Positions 11,053 to 19,980 of a stretch of DNA of 64,000 nucleotides are shown here, one piece after another (the stretch's first letter is position 1; every line of letters begins with the position of its first letter). The notes beneath the pieces are model-generated. The model was given only the letters and a program-made list of their open reading frames with translations. It was not told the origin of the DNA and ran no database searches. The position numbers were made by a program, and so were the translations under genes. Origin of the DNA: JBGPEQ01 sp050180895 (lineage in GTDB: Bacteria > Pseudomonadota > Alphaproteobacteria > Dongiales > Dongiaceae); assembly GCA_050180895.1 (NCBI GenBank), contig JBFXDS010000001.1:682001-746000 (forward strand), written 5' to 3'.

Positions 11053-11495
11053 TCCTCGTCGACGTGAACTTGTTGCTGTACGCGACGGTCGCTTCAGCGC
11101 CGGAGCATGCGGCCATGCGGCCGTGGTTTACCGCGCGGCTCAACGGATCGGCGGCCGTGGGACTGCCCTGGTCGGTCCTTATGAGTTTCGTCCGGATCGT
11201 CGCCAACCGTCGCGTCTACACCCAACCGGTTCCCGTCGTAGAAGCGTGGCGGGAAGTCGAGCGGTGGCTCGATTGCCCCTGCGTCTGGATTCCGCAACCG
11301 ATGGAGCGCCATCGCCAGATACTCGGCTCGCTGTTGGCGCAAGTCGCCTACCGGCCCAGCCTCGTCAGCGATGCGCATCTCGCCGCGCTCGCCATCGAGC
11401 ACGGGTTGACCCTGTGCTCGGCCGACGGGGATTTCGCGCGCTTCCGCGGCCTGCGCTGGGAGAATCCCCTGACGGAGGAAACGCCCCGGAAATAA
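11049..11495 (+). CDS. vapC: VapC-like PIN-domain toxin
   Basis: 148 residues from GTG at 11049, which overlaps the antitoxin stop. PIN-domain acidic residues are visible: Asp in ILVDVNLLLYA at the N-terminus, Glu/Asp candidates in the centre, and LVSDAHLAALAIEHGLTLCS followed by ADGDFARF near the C-terminus. VapC toxins are Mg2+-dependent ribonucleases, commonly cutting tRNA or rRNA. The length fits the family. Target RNA cannot be inferred. The pair may act as a stress or plasmid-maintenance type module on the chromosome. Confidence 0.9.
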   Translation: MILVDVNLLLYATVASAPEHAAMRPWFTARLNGSAAVGLPWSVLMSFVRIVANRRVYTQPVPVVEAWREVERWLDCPCVWIPQPMERHRQILGSLLAQVAYRPSLVSDAHLAALAIEHGLTLCSADGDFARFRGLRWENPLTEETPRK

Positions 11496-11558
11496 CACTC
11501 GACGCCTGCGGACCGGCATGGCGGTCTGCCGCCTCCCCGCGCCCTCAGCGGAGGCGCC

Positions 11559-12182
11559 ATGTCCTACGTCCATATCGCGCTGCTCGTCCTGCCGGCCCTG
11601 CTGTCCGCCTGCTCGTCGGTGCGCGAGACCCAGCCGCCGCGCACCGCCGACGAGCAGCTGCTGATCTCGGGCGCGGTCGACCATGCGCTCGACGGACTCG
11701 ATCTCGGCATCCCGCCGGGCACCCGCATCTGGGTCGATGCCGCGAACTTCGACGGCTATGACGAGAAATACGCCGTCGGTGCCATCCGCGACCATCTGCT
11801 GCGCAGCGGCGGCCGGCTGGTCGCCGATCGCGGCGCCGCCGACACGGTGGTCGAGATCAGGGCCGGCGCGCTGTCGACGAACTCCAGCAACATGCTGATC
11901 GGCATCCCCAGCCTGGCCCTGCCTGTGCCGCTCATCGGCAACATGCAGACGCCGGAGCTGTCGCTGCTGAAGCGGGCGGAGGACGAGGGCGTCGCCAAGA
12001 TCGGCCTCACCGCCTACGACGCGAAGACGGGGGCGCTGGCGCCCTATTCGCCGGCCGATCCGGCCTATGGCTATGCGACCAACCGGCGCTGGGTCATCCT
12101 CTCGCTGATCGAGTGGACGGAGGACGACGCGCCCGAGGCCGCCGGCGAGGCGCGGGACCGCAGCGCCGGCGGCGTGCGCTAA
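11559..12182 (+). CDS. Predicted lipoprotein of unknown function
   Basis: 207 residues. The first 19 residues form a lipoprotein signal with lipobox LLSAC, so the mature protein would be acylated at Cys19. The rest has alternating hydrophobic and charged segments, with IWVDAANFDGYDEKY and a central DTVVEIRAGALSTNSSNMLIG. A family of similar alphaproteobacterial lipoproteins exists, but I cannot assign a function. The gene starts 63 bp after vapC on the same strand but has no clear functional link to it. The C-terminal 25 residues are acidic/alanine-rich and probably disordered. Confidence 0.7.
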   Translation: MSYVHIALLVLPALLSACSSVRETQPPRTADEQLLISGAVDHALDGLDLGIPPGTRIWVDAANFDGYDEKYAVGAIRDHLLRSGGRLVADRGAADTVVEIRAGALSTNSSNMLIGIPSLALPVPLIGNMQTPELSLLKRAEDEGVAKIGLTAYDAKTGALAPYSPADPAYGYATNRRWVILSLIEWTEDDAPEAAGEARDRSAGGVR

Positions 12183-12189
12183 CGCCGCA

Positions 12190-12747
12190 TCAACTCCGCC
12201 ACTTGATTGAGCAGCCCATGCTCGGCGTCTGCTCCTTCGGCGCCGCGCCGGTCCTGGCGATCTGGCGCATGGCCTCGAGCAGCTCGTGCCGGGCGCCGGC
12301 CTTGGGCCTCAGGCCCGCCTCCATCTCGTACATGCGGCCGCGATAGCGGAGCTTCAGGTCCTTGTCGAAGCCGAAGAAGTCGGGCGTGCACACGGCGCCG
12401 TAGCCGCGCGCCACCGCCTGCGTGCGGTCGATCAGGTAGGGAAAGCCGAAGCCGTGCTGGCGCGCGAACGCCTTCATGTTGTCGAAGGAGTCCGCGGGAT
12501 AGGCCTCGGTGTCGTTCGGCATGATGGCGACGGCGTTGACGCCGTCGGCGGCGAGCGCCACCGCGTCCGTCACCAGGTCGGCGATCACCGCCTTCACGTA
12601 CGGGCAGTGATTGCAGATGAACGCCACCAGCGTGCCGTTCGGTCCCCTGAGGTCGGCCAGCCGATGCGTCTTGCCGTCCGTCCCCTCCAGCTCGAAGTCG
12701 TCGGCCCGCCAGCCGAAGTCACGCGTCATCGTCGCCGTCGCCGCCAT
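12190..12747 (-). CDS. Thioredoxin-fold peroxiredoxin-like protein (redoxin/AhpC-TSA type)
   Basis: 185 residues. After GWRADDFELEGTDGKTHRLADL comes the core LVAFICNHCPYVKA, in which CNHCPY takes the place of a thioredoxin/peroxiredoxin active-site CxxC. AVCTPDFFGFD further on is the cis-Pro and resolving region seen in thioredoxin-family alkyl hydroperoxide reductase-like proteins. The enzyme probably reduces disulfides or peroxides in the cytoplasm, as no signal peptide is present. ATG at 12747 has GGAGG nine bases upstream. It is convergent with the lipoprotein gene and lies downstream of the EF-hand gene on the same strand. Confidence 0.8.
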   Translation of the reverse strand: MAATATMTRDFGWRADDFELEGTDGKTHRLADLRGPNGTLVAFICNHCPYVKAVIADLVTDAVALAADGVNAVAIMPNDTEAYPADSFDNMKAFARQHGFGFPYLIDRTQAVARGYGAVCTPDFFGFDKDLKLRYRGRMYEMEAGLRPKAGARHELLEAMRQIARTGAAPKEQTPSMGCSIKWRS

Positions 12748-12863
12748 GGCGTCCTCCGTCGCTCGGGATCTGCGCGACAGGCTATGGCGGCGGTGCCCTC
12801 GCGTCCAGTGTCGCCGAGGTAACCGTCTGCCGCGGTGCGTGGAGGAGGCGAGCGCCGCCAGGA

Positions 12864-13331
12864 CTATCGGCTGGCGGCCGCCGTCATCTCGGCCAGCGTG
12901 ACCTCGCCGTCCTTGTTGGCGTCCATGCGGGCGAACGACAGCTTGCCGGCCGCCTCGTGCTCGTTCGCGGTGAGCTTGCTGTTCTTGTCGGCATCGAGAA
13001 GGGCGAACTGCCGGCCCCACACCTCCCTGGCCCGCGCCAGGTTCTTGCTGTCGAGCCGCTCGACGGACCGCGGCTTCGGATCGAGGAATTCGGTTTTCGA
13101 GATGACCTCGTCGCCGTTGCCGTCGAGGAGCGCGAAGTCGCGCTGGCCGACCTGCATGAACTCCGAATTCGTGATCGTGCCGTCGGCATTGCCGTCGAAG
13201 CGCTGAAAAATCTGGCGCACCGCCTGCTGCAGCTGAGCCTTGTTGTCGGACTGCGCGGCGGCGGGCGGCACCGAGAGGGCGGCCACGAGGCCGCCGAACC
13301 CCGCCAGCACGGAGACGAACCAATTTTTCAT
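12864..13331 (-). CDS. Secreted EF-hand calcium-binding protein
   Basis: 155 residues with a Sec signal peptide ending near AAAQS. Four EF-hand loops are visible: DGNADGTITNSE, DGNGDEVISKTE, DADKNSKLTANE and DANKDGEVTLAE, each with acidic residues at the calcium positions. The protein probably binds Ca2+ in the periplasm. Bacterial proteins of this type are common in alphaproteobacteria (calsymin-like) but their partners are mostly unknown. The redoxin gene follows on the same strand. Confidence 0.85.
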   Translation of the reverse strand: MKNWFVSVLAGFGGLVAALSVPPAAAQSDNKAQLQQAVRQIFQRFDGNADGTITNSEFMQVGQRDFALLDGNGDEVISKTEFLDPKPRSVERLDSKNLARAREVWGRQFALLDADKNSKLTANEHEAAGKLSFARMDANKDGEVTLAEMTAAASR

Positions 13332-13570
13332 GACATCTCTTTCATCGGGTGTGCGCGAAACATTCCGGTCAGCTAGGCAGCACGCCGCGTCCGTTCAACG
13401 CGGACGCTGGCCGCTCGGACGTTCGCCCATCTTTGACACACGCGGTGCAACAATAGCCGCCGGCTATCGAATTCCGAGCCAGCGGGCATTTCCGCTCGGC
13501 CGCGCCGCCCTTCATTCTGGCACCCGAGGGCTCGCGCGCCGCGCGGGCAACGGATCGAGAGGAGACGCCC

Positions 13571-14053
13571 ATGCTCACCCGCATCGCCAGGCCCGCCTGT
13601 TTCGTCCTCGGCCTGATGCTGTCGTCCTGCACCGCGCCGCAGGATGTCGGCCCAGTCGCGCATGACGACGGCATCGTCAAGGTCCGAAGCGCCTATGCGC
13701 TGGACGAGACCGTCGCCCGCCTCAAGCGGGACGTGGCGGATAAGGGCATCATGTTCTTCATGGAGATCGACCAGGCGGAGCTGGCGGCGGAAGCGGGCAT
13801 CGACCTGCGGCCGTCGACGCTCCTGATCTTCGGCAATCCGCCGCTCGGAACGCAGTTCATCGCCGCCGACGCCAGCGCCGGACTCGACTGGCCGGTGCGC
13901 CTGCTCGTCGCCGAGGACCAGGGCGGCGTCTGGGTGTTCTACACCGATTTCGACTACATCAAGCGCCGCCACAAGATAACCGGCCGCGACGCGCAATTCG
14001 CGATGGCGTCCGCGGTGGTCGCTTCCATTACATCGAGCGTGGCGGCGAGGTAG
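13571..14053 (+). CDS. DUF302 domain lipoprotein
   Basis: 160 residues. A lipoprotein signal with lipobox LMLSSC precedes a DUF302 domain recognised from LLIFGNPPLGTQFIAAD, ASAGLDWPVRLLV and the following GGVWVFY. DUF302 proteins are small periplasmic or membrane-associated proteins of unknown activity, sometimes linked to stress responses. GAGAGGAGA just upstream supports the ATG at 13571. It stands alone between convergent and divergent genes. Confidence 0.8.
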   Translation: MLTRIARPACFVLGLMLSSCTAPQDVGPVAHDDGIVKVRSAYALDETVARLKRDVADKGIMFFMEIDQAELAAEAGIDLRPSTLLIFGNPPLGTQFIAADASAGLDWPVRLLVAEDQGGVWVFYTDFDYIKRRHKITGRDAQFAMASAVVASITSSVAAR

Positions 14054-14155
14054 GTATCGCTCCGCGGCCGCCGGCGGGACACCTGGGTCCATGCCGGCGC
14101 CGCGGCGAGGCCGACTCCGGCCCCGTTTTCCTCGGCGCAGCGACGAGGTGTTGCC

Positions 14156-15319
14156 TCAGTTCTTGCCCTTGCCGCCTTCGCCCTTGCCTCCGCTTCCCTT
14201 GCCGCCGGCGCCCGGGCCGTCCTTGTCCTTGCCCGCTTGCGCCGCGGCGTTGGCCTCGCCGCTGCCCGTATCCTTGTCCTTGCCTTGCGCGGGTTGTGCG
14301 CCGTCCGCCTTGGCGTCCTTGGCCTTACCCTTGTCCTTGTTCTTGTCCTTCTTGTCGTCGTTGGCGGCGATCTTGTCTGCGGCCTTCGGCTTGCTGCCGC
14401 GGGCGGACTCGGACATCAGGTCCTCGCTGGTCCCGGAGCTTCCGGCGGGGGCCAGCCAGTCCGCGGTCGGGCCGCCCCGGGTGGCTTCGACGACCTGCAC
14501 CATCCGTCCGCTCGTCCCGGTCGCCACCGGCGCGCGCGATATCGCCGCCTCCGGCACCGCGGACTCCTCCGTCGTCGCGCCGGCGATCTGTCTGACGGCG
14601 GCGGTCGCCGGCGCCGGCTCGCTCGACTCCGGCACGGTTGCCGTCTGCACTGGGGTCGGCTCGACCAAGGTCTCCACCAGCACGGGCATGACGGGCGCGA
14701 CGGCCGGTTCCGGCGTCGGCAAGGCGGCCGCGACGTCCGCCGGGGCCGGCGCGCTCGATTCCGGGACCGTTGCCGTCTGCATGGCGACCGGCCCGGACGG
14801 TGCGGCCAAGGTCTCCACCAGCACGGGCATGACGGGCGCCGGCACGGCCGGTTCCGGCGCCAGCGCGGCGACCGCGGTCTCCGCCGATGCCGGTGCGACC
14901 GGCCCGGCTGCGGCCGGCCGCGACGGCGGCGTCGGCGCCGCCCTGGCGGTGGCCGCCGCGACCGGGATAGCCATCACAGGGGCAGCCGCCGGTTCCATGG
15001 CCGCCACCTGCCGCATCTGCTCGCAGGGCGCTGCCGCCCGTCCGGCGGCGGCGCCGGACAGGCCGGCGCACACCTGCAGCGCCACCTCCGGCCGCAAGGA
15101 TTCGATCAGGTCGCCGACCAAATGGCTGCTCTCGAAGTTGCTGACGAATGCGACCGCGTCCTCCGTGGACTGCGTCCGGACGGCGCGCTCGTAGGTGTCG
15201 ATCTCCGACAGCCCGCTCTGGTTGGTCGAGCAGGCGGCCACCACCGCCAGCACGGCCGCCGTGCCGGCGCCGGCCGTGAAGATCCAGGCGTTCCGCGGCG
15301 ATGTTCTTCGGCTCGGCAT
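14156..15319 (-). CDS. Ala/Pro/Lys-rich repetitive lipoprotein-like protein
   Basis: 387 residues. The N-terminus has a basic stretch, a hydrophobic segment and a lipobox-like AVVAAC. A short conserved-looking part with two cysteines (VALQVCAGLSG, APCEQM) follows. The middle is Ala/Pro/Val-rich and repeats the motif APVMPVLVETL with QTATVPESS. The C-terminal 90 residues are almost only Lys, Asp, Gly and Ala and are probably disordered and strongly charged. Composition alone can create long frames in GC-rich DNA, but the signal, the cysteines and the ordered composition change support a real gene. No function is recognised. It could be a cell-envelope spacer or polymer-binding protein. Confidence 0.6.
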   Translation of the reverse strand: MPSRRTSPRNAWIFTAGAGTAAVLAVVAACSTNQSGLSEIDTYERAVRTQSTEDAVAFVSNFESSHLVGDLIESLRPEVALQVCAGLSGAAAGRAAAPCEQMRQVAAMEPAAAPVMAIPVAAATARAAPTPPSRPAAAGPVAPASAETAVAALAPEPAVPAPVMPVLVETLAAPSGPVAMQTATVPESSAPAPADVAAALPTPEPAVAPVMPVLVETLVEPTPVQTATVPESSEPAPATAAVRQIAGATTEESAVPEAAISRAPVATGTSGRMVQVVEATRGGPTADWLAPAGSSGTSEDLMSESARGSKPKAADKIAANDDKKDKNKDKGKAKDAKADGAQPAQGKDKDTGSGEANAAAQAGKDKDGPGAGGKGSGGKGEGGKGKN

Positions 15320-15608
15320 TGCGTCCTCCCTGTGCTGAAACAGCCTCGGCAGAAAACCTCGAGTCCGGCAAGGTAGATATGCGCGATGGGCGACGCGCTC
15401 GTCGCCATCCCCGCGGTGCCGGATGGAACGGAACAGTCTACGCCGGGCTGCGCCGGGAATCCACTCCGACCCCGACTCGGCCCGCGGCTTGCCGTCCTAA
15501 CGGAAGAGGCGGCGCGTCGGCTCCCCGCCGGCGCCGGGCAATCGGGCATTGAAGAGTCGCACGGACCCTGCAATAGCTGTCCGGTCGATCGGATCTGAGG
15601 AGGGACAG

Positions 15609-16013
15609 ATGGCCGGCGGATTGTCGTTTTGGCGCGCCCTGGCGCCGCACTTCCTGAGCCTGTTGCGGATCGTGACCGGCCTGCTGTTCCTGCAGCACGG
15701 GACGGCGAAGATCCTGGGGTTCCCGCCGTCGGAGATGGCCGGCGGCGTCTCGTTGTCTCTGCCCGGCCTTTCCGGCGTTTTCGAGTTGGTGGGCGGGGCG
15801 CTGATCGTCGTCGGCCTGTTCACCCGTCCCGTGGCCTTCATTCTCTCGGGCATGATGGCCGTCGCCTACTTCATGGCGCACGCGCCGCAGAATTTCTACC
15901 CGCTGCTCAACGGCGGCGAGCTGGCCGTCCTCTACTGCTTCGTGTTCTTCTACCTCTCGGCCGCCGGCGGCGGACCGTGGAGCCTGGACCGGGGCATCCG
16001 CAAGGTCGGCTGA
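15609..16013 (+). CDS. DoxX family membrane protein
   Basis: 134 residues with four hydrophobic helices. The DoxX pattern is clear: LLRIVTGLLFLQHGTAKILGF, LPGLSGVFELVGGALIVVGL, then FTRPVAFILSGMMAVAYFMAHAP, split here for length. DoxX-family proteins are small inner-membrane proteins, some associated with redox or thiol stress; the exact activity is not settled. AGGAGGGACAG directly upstream fixes the ATG at 15609. Confidence 0.85.
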   Translation: MAGGLSFWRALAPHFLSLLRIVTGLLFLQHGTAKILGFPPSEMAGGVSLSLPGLSGVFELVGGALIVVGLFTRPVAFILSGMMAVAYFMAHAPQNFYPLLNGGELAVLYCFVFFYLSAAGGGPWSLDRGIRKVG

Positions 16014-16150
16014 CGGTCGGCTGCGCGCATCCGCCATCTGTTTGACAGCGCGGAGGCCGGCGGCGAAGATGCCGCGTCCGCAAGGATGGACCGTCGGCCA
16101 CGACGCCGGCGTCTGGGAGCAAGCAAACAACAGGCCAAGGGGAGGTTTCC

Positions 16151-17263
16151 ATGATCGATGTTGCGCGTCTGCGCCGTGCGTTGCGTACGGGCCGGCTCGA
16201 CCGCCGCGCCTGTCTGCGTCTGCTCGGCGCCGCCGGCGTCGCCGTCACCGCCACCGGCGGGCGGCGGGCGCTGGCCGCCGAAACCCCGACCGTCTTCACC
16301 TGGACGGGCTATGACGACCCGGCCCTCTATCCGAGCTATGTCGCGAAGTACGGCGGGCCTCCGGCCTTCGCGCTGTGGGGCGACGAGGAGGAGGGGCTGA
16401 TCAAGCTCCGCAGCGGATTCAAGGCCGACGTGGTGTTCCCCTGCGGCTACAAGGTCGCCCGCTGGTACGAGGCCGGCGTGCTCGGCGAGATCGACACCGC
16501 GCGGCTGGGCGAATGGGACGACATCTTCGAGCCCCTGCGCAACATCCCGGCCGGCGTCCAGGGCGGCAAGCGCGTCTGGGTGCCCACGGATTGGGGCCAG
16601 ACCTCCATCGTCTACCGCACCGATCTGGCCCCGGAATATGTCGGCAACGAGACCTGGTCGATCCTCTGGGATCCGAAATACAAGGGGCGTGTCGCCATGT
16701 TCGACAGCCTCACCGATGGCGTCGTCGTCGCCGGCATCGTCGCCGGCGTGAAGGATCCCTTCGACTATACCGCCGACGAGGATCTGGCCAAGACGCGCCA
16801 GAAGATGGAGGAGGTGATCCCCCAGCTGCGCTACTTCTCGAACGACCCGTCCACCCTCGAGCAGGGGCTGGCCAGCGGCGAGCTGGTTGCTGCCACCGCC
16901 TGGAACGAGTCCATCACGCGGTTGCGCCAGCAGGGCCTCGCCGTCAAGTTCATGGAGCCGAAGGAAGGCTCCATGACCTGGGTGTGCGGCATGGGCATCG
17001 TCAACGGCACGCCGCTCGTCGATCAGGCGCACGAGATCATCGACGCCATGCTCGACACGGAGTCGCGGCTCTACGAGATGCGCAACTTCGGCTACGGCTC
17101 CTCGACCAAGGCGCCCTATGCGGCGATGAGCGAGCAGGAGCTTGCCGATCTCGGCCTGTCGCCGAATCCGGAGGCCGTTCTCAGCGCCGGCATCCTGCAG
17201 AGCCCGATCCAGGGCGAGGAGCGGCTGCAGCGCATGTTCGAGGAGGTGAAGGCGGGCTCCTGA
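16151..17263 (+). CDS. ABC transporter substrate-binding protein, polyamine (PotD) type
   Basis: 370 residues. The N-terminus has a twin-arginine-like signal (LDRRACLRLLG) with a cleavage site near ALAAE. The mature protein starts with PTVFTWTGYDDPALYPSYV, the typical beginning of PotD/PotF-like family 1 binding proteins; VPTDWGQTSIVYRTD and TAWNESITRL lie in the ligand cleft region. It would bind a polyamine or related amine in the periplasm. No permease or ATPase gene is adjacent, so the rest of the transporter must be elsewhere. Its stop codon overlaps the start of the ligase gene, so the two are translated together. AAGGGGAGG precedes the ATG. Confidence 0.85.
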   Translation: MIDVARLRRALRTGRLDRRACLRLLGAAGVAVTATGGRRALAAETPTVFTWTGYDDPALYPSYVAKYGGPPAFALWGDEEEGLIKLRSGFKADVVFPCGYKVARWYEAGVLGEIDTARLGEWDDIFEPLRNIPAGVQGGKRVWVPTDWGQTSIVYRTDLAPEYVGNETWSILWDPKYKGRVAMFDSLTDGVVVAGIVAGVKDPFDYTADEDLAKTRQKMEEVIPQLRYFSNDPSTLEQGLASGELVAATAWNESITRLRQQGLAVKFMEPKEGSMTWVCGMGIVNGTPLVDQAHEIIDAMLDTESRLYEMRNFGYGSSTKAPYAAMSEQELADLGLSPNPEAVLSAGILQSPIQGEERLQRMFEEVKAGS

Positions 17264-18657
17264 TGGCCGCCGCGCCGCGCCCGCCGGCTTCGGGCGCCGA
17301 CGCCCCGGCGAGACTCGAGGAGCTGGACCGGTTCCTGAAGGAACATCCGGAAACCGAGTTCCTCGACCCTCTCGTCGCCGATCTCTGCGGCACCTTCCGG
17401 ACCAAGCGCACGCCGATCGAGCAGGCGGCGAAGGTGTTCGACCACGGCGTCGAGATGCCCTACGCGCTGCATCTCATCGACGTGACCGGCGATTCCTGCG
17501 ATCCCCTGGGCATCGGCATCGGCAACGGCGCGCCGGACGGCACGGCGGTGCCGATCCCCAGGACTCTGACCCCCGTTCCCTGGGCGGACCGTCCGGGCGC
17601 GCAGGTCCTGCTGACGTTCTATGAGAGCGACGGCCGGCGGTCGCGCGCCGATCCGCGCTGGGTCCTGGACGGGGTGCTCGCGCGCTACCGGGCGGCGGGG
17701 CTCCGGCCGGTGGCGGCGATCGAGTACGAGTTCTACCTGATCGATCCCGCGCGCGATGCCGAGGGCCGGCCGCAGCCGCCGCTGCGTCCGGGCGGCGGCG
17801 GGCGCGAGAGCGGCAACCAGCCCTATCTGGTCGACGATCTCGACGTCTACGGCGCCGTCCTCGGCGAGATTCGCGAGGCCTGCCGCGTCCAGGGCATCCG
17901 CGCGACCACGGCCATCACCGAGTTCGCGCCCGGCCAGTTCGAGATCAACCTGCAGCATGGCGACGACATCCTCCGGGTGGCCGACGAGGCGGTCCTGTTC
18001 CGCCGCGTGGTCAAGGCCGTCGCCCGCCGCCAGGGGCTGGCGGCGACCTTCATGCCCAAGCCCTATCCGCAGCAGACCGGCAGCGGCCTGCATGTGCATG
18101 TCAGCCTGCTCGACGAGGGCGGGCGCAACCTGTTCGACGACGGCTCGGCAAGCGGCAGCGCCGTGCTGCGCGCCGCGATCGCCGGCCTCGCCGCCACCAT
18201 GCGCGAGGCGATGCTGCTCTTCGCGCCGAGCTTCACCAGCTTCCGGCGCTTCGCCGCCAACGTCTTCGTGCCGGTGAACGCGACCTGGGGCGTCAACAAC
18301 CGCTCCGTCGCCTTCCGCGTGCCGAGCGGGCCGGGCGAGGCCCGCCGCATCGAGCACCGCATCGCCGGCGCCGACGCCAATCCCTACCTCGTGCTCGCCG
18401 CCGTCCTCGCCGGCGCGCTGCATGGCATCGAGGGCCGCCTCGATCCCGGCCCGCCCGCAGCCGGCAACGTCTGCACCGAGGTCGACCCCACCCTGCCGCT
18501 CACCGTCCCCGCAGCGCTCCAGGCCCTGCGCGGCGCCGCCGTCCTGCCGGACTGGCTGGGCCGCGGCTACCTCGACCTCTACGCCGCCGTGAAGGAGGGC
18601 GAGTACGCCAAGTTCATGGGCGAGACGTTCGCGCGGGAGTATGCGTGGTATCTGTGA
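17263..18657 (+). CDS. Glutamine synthetase-like ligase (gamma-glutamylpolyamine synthetase type)
   Basis: 464 residues. Glutamine synthetase catalytic-fold motifs are visible: AIEYEFYLID, PGQFEINLQHGDD, PKPYPQQTGSGLHVHVSL, NVFVPVNATWGVNNRS and RIEHRIAGADANPYL. The protein lacks the adenylylation-tail features of GlnA and matches PuuA-like enzymes that join glutamate to an amine at the cost of ATP. The start ATG overlaps the upstream stop (TGATG), and AGGAGGTG lies 14 bases before it. Pairing with a polyamine-type binding protein supports a role in amine or polyamine use; the exact substrate is inferred. Confidence 0.8.
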   Translation: MAAAPRPPASGADAPARLEELDRFLKEHPETEFLDPLVADLCGTFRTKRTPIEQAAKVFDHGVEMPYALHLIDVTGDSCDPLGIGIGNGAPDGTAVPIPRTLTPVPWADRPGAQVLLTFYESDGRRSRADPRWVLDGVLARYRAAGLRPVAAIEYEFYLIDPARDAEGRPQPPLRPGGGGRESGNQPYLVDDLDVYGAVLGEIREACRVQGIRATTAITEFAPGQFEINLQHGDDILRVADEAVLFRRVVKAVARRQGLAATFMPKPYPQQTGSGLHVHVSLLDEGGRNLFDDGSASGSAVLRAAIAGLAATMREAMLLFAPSFTSFRRFAANVFVPVNATWGVNNRSVAFRVPSGPGEARRIEHRIAGADANPYLVLAAVLAGALHGIEGRLDPGPPAAGNVCTEVDPTLPLTVPAALQALRGAAVLPDWLGRGYLDLYAAVKEGEYAKFMGETFAREYAWYL

Positions 18658-18675
18658 GGGCGTCGCTTCGTCAGG

Positions 18676-18742
18676 GCTCAGTGAGGGGTATTCGTTGTGC
18701 CGCCAAAATTGCCCCTCATCCTGAGCTTGTCGAAGGACGCAC
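18676..18742. repeat. Degenerate copy of a 29-bp-arm inverted repeat
   Basis: The arm at 18714-18742 matches the right arm of the repeat at 22483-22511 at 28 of 29 positions, and the bases before it (CCAAAATTG) also match. The left arm is decayed. It sits 3' of the ligase gene. Confidence 0.7.
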
Positions 18743-18823
18743 AGAGGCCATGCAACGACCAGTCTCATCGACTCTTTCATCTGTTCACAGCCACGCCCGT
18801 GACTGATCCATAGGGAGCATCCC

Positions 18824-19171
18824 ATGACCCACAAAGGCAGCTGCCATTGCGGCCGGATCGCGTTCGAGGTGGAGGGCGAGATCGGCCAGGTCATCGAGTG
18901 CAACTGCTCGCACTGCAGCCGCAAGGGCTACCTGCTGTGGTTCGTGCCGCGCGCGCAGCTGCGGCTCGCCACGCCGGAGGGCGCGCTCGCGACCTACAGG
19001 TTCAACAAGCACATCATCGACCACCACTTCTGCCCGGCCTGCGGCTGCGCGCCCTTCGGCTTCGGCACCGATCCCAAGGGCGCCGCCATGGCCGCCGTCA
19101 ACGTCCGCTGCCTTGAGGGTGTCGAGCCGGCCAAGCTCGAGACCGTCCCCTTCGACGGCCGCAGCCTCTAG
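18824..19171 (+). CDS. GFA (CENP-V/GFA) family zinc protein
   Basis: 115 residues. Cysteine pairs follow the GFA pattern: SCHCGRIAFEVEG near the N-terminus, CNCSHCSRKGYLLWF in the first third, and HHFCPACGCAPFGF in the middle. These form the two zinc sites of the glutathione-dependent formaldehyde-activating enzyme fold. Many members are not true Gfa enzymes, so substrate is unknown. The length is short but normal for single-domain members. Confidence 0.85.
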   Translation: MTHKGSCHCGRIAFEVEGEIGQVIECNCSHCSRKGYLLWFVPRAQLRLATPEGALATYRFNKHIIDHHFCPACGCAPFGFGTDPKGAAMAAVNVRCLEGVEPAKLETVPFDGRSL

Positions 19172-19206
19172 GACCCCAGTTTGATCCCCAAGCGGTTGCG
19201 GCAGCT

Positions 19207-19827
19207 TCACGCCGACTTGCGTCGATCGCAATTCGCGTCGTTCGCCGCGCTGCCGGGGCGTGGCGCGGCGCGAAGGGCATCAGGAGCGAGCGTCTTGGAC
19301 ATCGTCATGCACCGGAAGCGCAGGCCGCCAGGGAGCGCCAGCGTCTTTTCGCCTTCGGCCCGGTAGCCGATGCGCGCGTAGAACGGCAGGCCCGACAACG
19401 TCGCCATCATCCGGAGCACGCCGACGCCATGCGCGGCGGCGTCCTGTTCGATCCTCGCCATCATGGCCGTCGCGATGCCGCGGCGCGCCGCGGCGGGGTC
19501 GACGAAGACGCTGCGGACAGTCGCGGCGCGCATTTCGCTTGGGTCGGCCGCGACGCCGGTCGCGGCGCGGTCGTAGCCCGGCGCCTGGCGCGACCAGCCG
19601 CCGCTGGCGAGGATCGCGCCGGCGGCGTCCGCGGCGAGGAAATAGTGCCCTTCCGACACCACGGCATCGTCCATCGTGCCGATCTCGGCCAGGAAGGCGG
19701 CGATCTCGCCGGGCGCGTAGAAGGCGCCGCCGAGCACGCGCAGCGAGCGCTCCTGCATGGCGCGTATCGCGGGGATGTCGGCCCGGCGGGAATGGCGGAT
19801 CGCGATGGCCTCGATCTCGGTAGGCAT
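19207..19827 (-). CDS. GNAT family N-acetyltransferase
   Basis: 206 residues. The GNAT acetyl-CoA binding motif is present as VRSVFVDPAAARRGIATAMM, followed by GLPFYARIGYRAEGE, typical of the C-terminal strand and helix. The start region reads AIRHSRRADIPAIRAMQ. It would transfer acetyl from acetyl-CoA to an amine, substrate unknown. ATG at 19827 has AGAGGA upstream. The C-terminal 20 residues beyond the fold are basic and probably loose. It is divergent from a LysR gene and may be its target. Confidence 0.8.
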   Translation of the reverse strand: MPTEIEAIAIRHSRRADIPAIRAMQERSLRVLGGAFYAPGEIAAFLAEIGTMDDAVVSEGHYFLAADAAGAILASGGWSRQAPGYDRAATGVAADPSEMRAATVRSVFVDPAAARRGIATAMMARIEQDAAAHGVGVLRMMATLSGLPFYARIGYRAEGEKTLALPGGLRFRCMTMSKTLAPDALRAAPRPGSAANDANCDRRKSA

Positions 19828-19980
19828 GCTGTCCTCTTGCGTCGGCGCGCCGCGCCGGCGTTCTTCGTCCTTGAAACTTGCTTGACGTCGCGGCGCCCGG
19901 CGGCGTCGCGTGCAGCGAACTACGCCGTTCCCTGCGGGCGGTCCAACGAGTAGTGTCAATGGCGCGCATTTGTCCCGCTC

